DNA of 11,677 bases from a bacterium (lineage in GTDB: Bacteria; Zixibacteria; MSB-5A5; GN15; FEB-12), in the NCBI GenBank assembly GCA_030668045.1, contig DAOUUR010000031.1, positions 1 to 11,677 on the forward strand, in the 5' to 3' direction. The notes below the pieces were generated by a model, which was not told where the DNA came from, made no database searches, and saw nothing but the letters and a program-made list of their open reading frames with translations. This document shows positions 7,669 to 11,677 of the stretch, piece after piece. Positions within the stretch are counted from its first letter, which is position 1. Every line of letters starts with the position of its first letter. Made by a program: the position numbers and the translations under genes.

Positions 7669-7795
7669 TTTCTGTTTGCGCCTGCTCTGACAGGCGATCC
7701 CAAGACCATGAAGATAGCCGTCGCTACGCTGGCAAGTCAAGCGCTTTTTTCTGGGCAGAGCCGCTTAATGCTCCGATTAATAGACTGTTACATAC

Positions 7796-8599
7796 TCACC
7801 TTCGTTTAATGATATCACGCTTGGAACACCCGTTTCTGAAAATATCCTCCCGCATCCGAGACAGCTCAGCCATGTGGCTCTCGGCCAGTTGATCTGTGAC
7901 GAAATCAAGGCCAAGAACTCGGCTAAATGCAGCCTTCAATTGACCGGAAACCTCCACAAATTCCCGCTTGCCAAGAACCGGGGGTTCTGTAATCGATGCG
8001 GCTAAGTCCTTGATATTCAATGCCGGATGCGCTGCCACCCCATGTTTCTTAATCGAACCATGCTGAAAAAAGATGTCGCCGACTCTCCGCTGAGCTGACG
8101 CTACAACCTTGCCGCCCCTACCGATAACCTCATGCCGGGCAGTCGATGCGAAGCAGGGAGCCTTGTGAAAAAAACTTGAGGGTGCTCGGCGTGGCACGCT
8201 GGCGGTAGCATACGAGGCTTCGACACCACCCTGGCGCAGAAATTGCACCAGAGCCTTTGCGATAAGTTCGGATGCCTCCCACGGCGCCTTCCCCGCATGA
8301 TTGCCTTGTTCATTATCTTCGTTGATAACAACAGAATACGTGAGTTCCCCACAGTCATGAAAAAGTGCTCTACCACCTGTGATGCGACGAATGACTGCGG
8401 TCTCACCCACTTTGGAAAAATCGAGCGCCGACTGCTCTCGCTGGTTCAAACCAAATGTGACCGCACCGGGCCACCAACTGTAAACTCGCAGAAAACATAC
8501 TCCCGGCCGACAAATAGCTCGCTTCAGAAGCCATTCATCGAAAGCCATATTGTAGTATGGATCACCGGCATGAGTTGTATAGAACAGGCCATTCCGCAT
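7796..8599 (-). CDS. Lipoate/octanoate transferase family protein (LplA/LipM-like)
   Basis: The protein has 267 residues from ATG 8599; a TTG at 8608 would add three residues and has no better ribosome site. A G-run lies only 2 nt before the ATG, so initiation looks weak. This is a single BPL/LPL catalytic domain: N-M-A-F-D-E-W-L-L (17-25), R-V-Y-S-W-W-P-G-A-V-T-F-G (38-50), the binding loop R-R-I-T-G-G-R-A-L-F-H (71-81) with E-L-T-Y-S-V-V (85-91), and G-G-K-V-V-A-S-A-Q-R-R (162-172) with the expected Lys, then Q-H-G-S-I (179-183). Such enzymes attach lipoate or octanoate to the lysine of lipoyl domains in 2-oxoacid dehydrogenases or GcvH in the cytoplasm. Cys149, in P-C-F-A-S, sits where LipM octanoyltransferases carry their nucleophile, so transferase rather than ATP-dependent ligase activity is possible. 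It follows the exported T9SS-CTD protein by 60 nt and may be co-transcribed; no functional link is apparent. Confidence 0.85.
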   Translation of the reverse strand: MRNGLFYTTHAGDPYYNMAFDEWLLKRAICRPGVCFLRVYSWWPGAVTFGLNQREQSALDFSKVGETAVIRRITGGRALFHDCGELTYSVVINEDNEQGNHAGKAPWEASELIAKALVQFLRQGGVEASYATASVPRRAPSSFFHKAPCFASTARHEVIGRGGKVVASAQRRVGDIFFQHGSIKKHGVAAHPALNIKDLAASITEPPVLGKREFVEVSGQLKAAFSRVLGLDFVTDQLAESHMAELSRMREDIFRNGCSKRDIIKRR

Positions 8600-8659
8600 A
8601 GCCCCCAAGGATAATACTGTTCGCCCCGTCAGCCAAGAACTTTGCCCCCCGGCTGCAGA

Positions 8660-11254
8660 CTACATAATAACCGCCAGTTTGCCTATCTGCACATCACCCT
8701 CTTCGGTCTCAACGGTCCAATAGTACAGACCCGAAGCGACCGACTGAGTGTTGCGTGTAATCATGTCCCATGTCTCATGCGATGCTTTCGGATCGGTCAC
8801 AGGAACGTCATGTTCAATCTCACGCACCAGATCGCCATCAATAGAGAATATCCGAATCGTACATTTTGCTGGCAGATTGGCAAAATGAAGTTGTCTCAGC
8901 CGGTTCTCGGAGTGATCCGAATCAGGCAGATCCTCAAAACCGAACTGACTATATTCGGCATCAATCCGATATGGGTTTGGATAAACATATGCCTTCAGCG
9001 TCGAGTCGGCCACTTCCTCAATTCCCGCCGTCGGGTAGGCGTTTATCGAACCGACTGTCACCGATGTCTCCAGCGAAGGAAGCCCCGAGAGAGGTGAGCC
9101 ATAATCGAAGGCCGTCACATTCACATAATAGGACACAGTTGGCAACAAACCATCAATAGTAATTTCATATTCAAAGTACTTGAAGTATCCGTCCTCGGTA
9201 AGTTCGTCCGGGTCGGCATCTTCGGGAATGAAACTGGTCGGACGCGGTTGGTCGGCATATTCGGGTGGTTTTCGGATGGCCGTTGTACCAGTCATTGAGG
9301 AGACATTGAAATCTTGAGCCTCAAAGTAAAAAATGGAATCAGAATACAATGGCATTACGAAAGGAGAATTGCGCGAGTACACCAGCGGGTCAAAATCATT
9401 CGTATCGCACGACGATCCATACAAACACTGCAGAACATCACGCGTGAATGGTGTCTCCGTCAAGGTGTAGCCAGCTCCACCCGGTCGGCCCTCATCCCAA
9501 ACCCACTTATTAAAATCCTCCCGGTCGTACGATGCAATCAGTGAATATGAGGAAGCCCGCGAGTCTCGAGCGATATAAACCCGATACCCTTCAAAATCAA
9601 GATCACCGGAGAAAACATCTCGGGTAGTCTCGCTGCGAAAACCATTGAACCGAATCTTCAACGCCCCTTTCCGCGGATTAACCCACTTTTGGGGAGCCGG
9701 TGGAGGCGAAGCCCCCCGGAAATCAGGGACACCATCGCCGGTGATCCAGCACGTGTCCGCAATCGACGGATCGTAATGATACTCCCACTGTATCGGATCA
9801 GTATCCGGGATCGCATACGAATCAACCAGCATTGATTCGGCCACACAGACATACATCTCCCCTGGATAGCCGTCACTATCGGTATCGACACCGGGGTTGT
9901 CATAAATCCACGAAGCCCACCGAGAGCTGGAGCCCAGCGAGTCAAAATTGAGGTTATTGTAGAAGATGTCGGGACGATCGGGAAGATTGTCGCGATTCAT
10001 AACCTCCTGATGGAAATTGATGCCCGCCACATAAGCAAACGAGACCGGCAGGATCTCACCAGGTGAGATATCAAATGGGCCAAAAGACAACAGGTACCTC
10101 GTATCGAAACCATCGGCAAAATCGGGAGCCTGATCGCCGGGATCAAGCCAGAGGGTGTCATTTGCCGTTACACTCGCCGTCCGTGCCTGGTCATAATCGA
10201 ACTCTTTGTTACGCATAATGTAGTACTTGTTTTCGTCACCCATCGGCGTACCGAGACCACCTGTTCCATAGTCGCGAAACTCCTCGGGCCATCGCCCCTT
10301 GTTACTTTGCTCACGCGGGCCAAAGTCACGACCGGGATCGACATTACTGATCCACCAGTTAAACGACACATCAAGCTCCTCCGCTGGCGTCCGTACAATC
10401 CTTGTCGCCGTCACGCTCGGAGCTCGAACGGCCTTGCCGAGATCGCCATCATCGTCTGCGATCCAGGCAACATTGACCGAATCAAGATACTCGCAATCAG
10501 CGCAATACGCCGGCACGGTGTGGACAAATCCACAGATATCATCCATGAACCCATTAGTATTGTTGCAGTCCCAACAAACATCAGCGTCGACATAAATCCC
10601 CATATAGACGCTTTTCAGCCTGCGGTTTCCTATGTTCCTTATCTTATAGTCAAACAACACAATATCCTGCGCGTATGAATATGACCAGGCATACGATGCC
10701 TCGCGAATCTCGACGTTGAGGGGTCGGTGCAGTCGACCCGACATCACATCGGGGGGAATACCGGCAGTGTAGGTGTCGGTGTAAACCGAAATGATGTCAT
10801 CCTCGGAGATAGCCCCTTCGTACTCATCTTGCGTAGGATCTATGATAGATCGATGAACCATCTCCCCAAAGGGTGCTTCGTCAGGATACATTTCCCGAAT
10901 AAATGACCAAGCCTCTGCTCCAGTGGAAACCAGCGTATCTCTTCCAACAATAGCTCCAATCCAAAAAGAAGCAGCCCACATATACTGCACCGTCGAATTC
11001 TTTGGAAACTCACAGGAAGGGACCGGCAAACCGGTAAAATAGTCCTGACTGGCCCCCATCGAGTAACCGGTACCAAATGTGCCGTTATTGTTCACTGCCA
11101 GGACGAGCCGACCAATCCGATGCGCTGCTACACCATGAGCCGGTGCACCGGCTGCCGAGCTTCCTGAGCCGCCACCAGACTTCGCTGGAATCCGAGCCTG
11201 AACTACCGAGGATAGAACCAGCAGGCTAATCACCAAGATGATTTTGCTTTTCAT
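8660..11254 (-). CDS. Large exported protein with T9SS-type C-terminal sorting domain
   Basis: The protein has 864 residues from ATG 11254, chosen because GGGAG lies 4 nt upstream and a signal peptide (M-K-S-K-I-I-L-V-I-S-L-L-V-L-S-S) begins there; a TTG at 11305 opens the same frame earlier but would bury the signal. After the signal comes a Gly/Ser/Ala-rich linker (about 25-42), then R-I-G-R-L-V-L-A-V-N-N-N-G-T-F-G. A beta-rich body follows, with a five-cysteine cluster at 227-254 (two C-x2-C pairs). A dockerin-like D-T-D-S-D-G loop is at 457-462 and an FN3-like segment spans about 525-735, including F-E-G-Y-R-V-Y-I-A. The C-terminal 108 residues match the T9SS type A / FlgD-like sorting pattern: Y-V-Y-P-N-P-Y (756-762), L-H-F-A-N-L-P (789-795), C-T-I-R-I-F-S-I-D-G-D-L-V-R (798-811), V-A-S-G-L-Y-Y-W (839-846) and a final G-K-L-A-V-I-M. 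It is probably secreted or surface-attached; no enzymatic motif was found, so its activity is unknown. Confidence 0.8.
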   Translation of the reverse strand: MKSKIILVISLLVLSSVVQARIPAKSGGGSGSSAAGAPAHGVAAHRIGRLVLAVNNNGTFGTGYSMGASQDYFTGLPVPSCEFPKNSTVQYMWAASFWIGAIVGRDTLVSTGAEAWSFIREMYPDEAPFGEMVHRSIIDPTQDEYEGAISEDDIISVYTDTYTAGIPPDVMSGRLHRPLNVEIREASYAWSYSYAQDIVLFDYKIRNIGNRRLKSVYMGIYVDADVCWDCNNTNGFMDDICGFVHTVPAYCADCEYLDSVNVAWIADDDGDLGKAVRAPSVTATRIVRTPAEELDVSFNWWISNVDPGRDFGPREQSNKGRWPEEFRDYGTGGLGTPMGDENKYYIMRNKEFDYDQARTASVTANDTLWLDPGDQAPDFADGFDTRYLLSFGPFDISPGEILPVSFAYVAGINFHQEVMNRDNLPDRPDIFYNNLNFDSLGSSSRWASWIYDNPGVDTDSDGYPGEMYVCVAESMLVDSYAIPDTDPIQWEYHYDPSIADTCWITGDGVPDFRGASPPPAPQKWVNPRKGALKIRFNGFRSETTRDVFSGDLDFEGYRVYIARDSRASSYSLIASYDREDFNKWVWDEGRPGGAGYTLTETPFTRDVLQCLYGSSCDTNDFDPLVYSRNSPFVMPLYSDSIFYFEAQDFNVSSMTGTTAIRKPPEYADQPRPTSFIPEDADPDELTEDGYFKYFEYEITIDGLLPTVSYYVNVTAFDYGSPLSGLPSLETSVTVGSINAYPTAGIEEVADSTLKAYVYPNPYRIDAEYSQFGFEDLPDSDHSENRLRQLHFANLPAKCTIRIFSIDGDLVREIEHDVPVTDPKASHETWDMITRNTQSVASGLYYWTVETEEGDVQIGKLAVIM

Positions 11255-11276
11255 ATTTCTCCCAACAACACGCTTC

Positions 11277-11292
11277 TGCAAGACACCCGCCC
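11277..11292 (-). promoter_or_regulatory. Candidate sigma-54 (-24/-12) promoter of the T9SS-CTD protein gene
   Basis: The minus-strand sequence GGGCGGGTGTCTTGCA aligns to TGGCACG-N4-TTGCW with GGC, G and the full TTGCA matched at the correct GG-N10-GC spacing; three positions differ. Transcription would start near 11266, leaving a 12-nt leader that just contains the GGGAG ribosome site. The gene directly upstream ends in a Fis-type DNA-binding domain typical of sigma-54 activators. No good sigma-70 promoter was seen in this gap. Confidence 0.35.
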
Positions 11293-11310
11293 TGCACCAA
11301 TTCACTGTAA

Positions 11311-11368
11311 ATGACGCCTGCCGCTCGCTACCCGTTCAAATTTTTATTCCTCGCGCAGAAGGCGTCAT
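11311..11368. repeat. 9-bp perfect inverted repeat upstream of the exported-protein gene
   Basis: ATGACGCCT (11311-11319) and AGGCGTCAT (11360-11368) are exact reverse complements separated by 40 bp that include an A/T-rich stretch. They lie 19-91 bp upstream of the sigma-54-like site, where activator-binding sites are usual. There is no U-tract, so a terminator is unlikely. A regulator operator is the likely alternative to chance. Confidence 0.4.
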
Positions 11369-11411
11369 ACCCGCAACTCGCCAAATAACAGCCTGACCCA
11401 GAAATGCAGAC

Positions 11412-11444
11412 AAGAAAAAACCGCAGGCGCAAGCGCCCACGGTT
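11412..11444 (-). terminator. Rho-independent terminator of the Fis-domain regulator gene
   Basis: In the minus-strand transcript, bases 11444-11434 and 11429-11419 form a continuous 11-bp stem with two internal U-G/G-U wobbles and a CUUG tetraloop closed by G-C. It is followed by a run reading TTTTTTCTTG that begins in the stem. On the plus strand the wobbles become mismatches and there is no U-run, so the signal is strand-specific. It lies 42 nt past the regulator's stop codon. Confidence 0.85.
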
Positions 11445-11486
11445 ATCAATCTATGCTACTAATGTTGACTTCAAGGCCTGAATATC

Positions 11487-11675
11487 TTAATGAGAAGGCC
11501 TGATCTGGTTAAGATCAATGTCGTACTGCTTGATCTTTAACCGCAGTGTCGACTCTGGAATATTGAGCAACGCAGCAGCATGTTTCTTCACTCCCAGCTT
11601 TTCCTGAAGAGCCTTGACGATAAATCTCTTCTCATGTCCGGCCAGGAAATCATATAAAGAGTAGTCGGGATCAAA
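11487..11675 (-). CDS. C-terminal end of a Fis-type helix-turn-helix regulator (5' part outside window)
   Basis: An open minus-strand frame enters from the right edge and ends in TAA at 11489-11487, giving 62 residues. They match the Fis-family HTH_8 domain that closes NtrC-type sigma-54 activators: H-E-K-R-F-I-V-K-A-L (14-23), then K-K-H-A-A-A-L-L-N-I-P (30-40) and S-T-L-R-L-K-I-K-Q-Y-D-I (42-53), i.e. the helix-turn-helix and its recognition helix. The AAA+ and receiver domains that would confirm an NtrC-family protein lie outside the window; other Fis-domain proteins remain possible. Its own terminator follows, so it is transcribed separately from the exported-protein gene. It may activate the adjacent sigma-54-like promoter, which is inference from proximity only. 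Confidence 0.8.
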   Translation of the reverse strand, partial: FDPDYSLYDFLAGHEKRFIVKALQEKLGVKKHAAALLNIPESTLRLKIKQYDIDLNQIRPSH

Positions 11676-11677
11676 GA

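Larger units (their letters stand above)
7493..7795. other. Intergenic gap without a convincing gene, upstream of the receptor operon
   Basis: This 303-nt gap separates the receptor start from the end of the lipoate-transferase gene, with both neighbours on the minus strand. It holds the receptor's ribosome binding site and leader, a weak sigma-54-like site, a pair of 9-bp direct repeats, an 8-A run on the plus strand (7620-7627) with no adjacent stem, and a 6-bp-stem hairpin (7679-7696) without a U-tract. No tRNA, known riboswitch or confident small ORF is seen. No clear terminator for the upstream gene is present, so readthrough into the receptor is possible. Confidence 0.6.

Noticed and set aside
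7679..7696. Hairpin CGCCTG-N6-CAGGCG as terminator of the lipoate-transferase gene
   Set aside because: The stem is only 6 bp and no U-rich run follows on either strand.
7614..7709. Minus-strand 31-codon ORF in the gap before the receptor
   Set aside because: It has no Shine-Dalgarno and no recognisable peptide features; one such ORF is expected by chance.
7545..7892. Plus-strand ORF of 115 codons spanning the intergenic gap
   Set aside because: Its 3' third lies antisense to the conserved lipoate-transferase gene, there is no ribosome site, and the protein shows no recognisable pattern.
10299..10678. Overlapping plus-strand ORFs of 98 and 123 codons
   Set aside because: Both are antisense within the exported T9SS-CTD gene and in competing frames, with no independent support.

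Overview
The window carries six genes, two of them cut by the window edges. The gene content suggests a Gram-negative bacterium of the FCB (Fibrobacteres-Chlorobi-Bacteroidetes) superphylum, possibly a Zixibacteria-like lineage. The reasons are a PorV/PorQ-family outer-membrane barrel, a large exported protein with a type IX secretion (T9SS)-like C-terminal sorting domain, and a TonB-dependent receptor with an N-terminal carboxypeptidase-regulatory-like domain. The phylum is inferred from families and style, not from a marker gene.

Layout, left to right. Bases 2-736 (+) are the 3' end of a TPR-repeat protein that begins outside the window. A hairpin between it and the next gene reads best as a terminator for the minus strand. 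Bases 7492-815 (-) form a probable three-gene operon: TonB-dependent receptor, then a PorV/PorQ-family barrel (57-nt gap), then a large lipoprotein (gap 17 nt, or a TGATG stop/start overlap, depending on start choice). A 303-nt gap (7493-7795) holds no convincing gene but carries the operon's leader, a weak sigma-54-like site and a pair of direct repeats. Bases 11254-7796 (-) hold a second pair: the exported T9SS-CTD protein and, 60 nt downstream, a lipoate/octanoate transferase-family enzyme. A gap follows with a candidate sigma-54 promoter, a 9-bp inverted repeat and a clear Rho-independent terminator. The right edge (11675-11487, -) is the C-terminus of a Fis-type helix-turn-helix regulator, probably an NtrC-family sigma-54 activator.

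How the genes may work together (inference): receptor, PorV-like barrel and lipoprotein look like one cell-surface module made from a single transcript. The T9SS-CTD protein is a plausible secreted or surface-anchored cargo of the same envelope. The receptor has a very long, Asp/Asn/Gly-rich insertion with eight DxNxNGxxD-like putative calcium loops, which is the most distinctive feature here. The lipoyl-metabolism gene appears to be a housekeeping passenger. I see no mobile element, CRISPR array, tRNA or rRNA.
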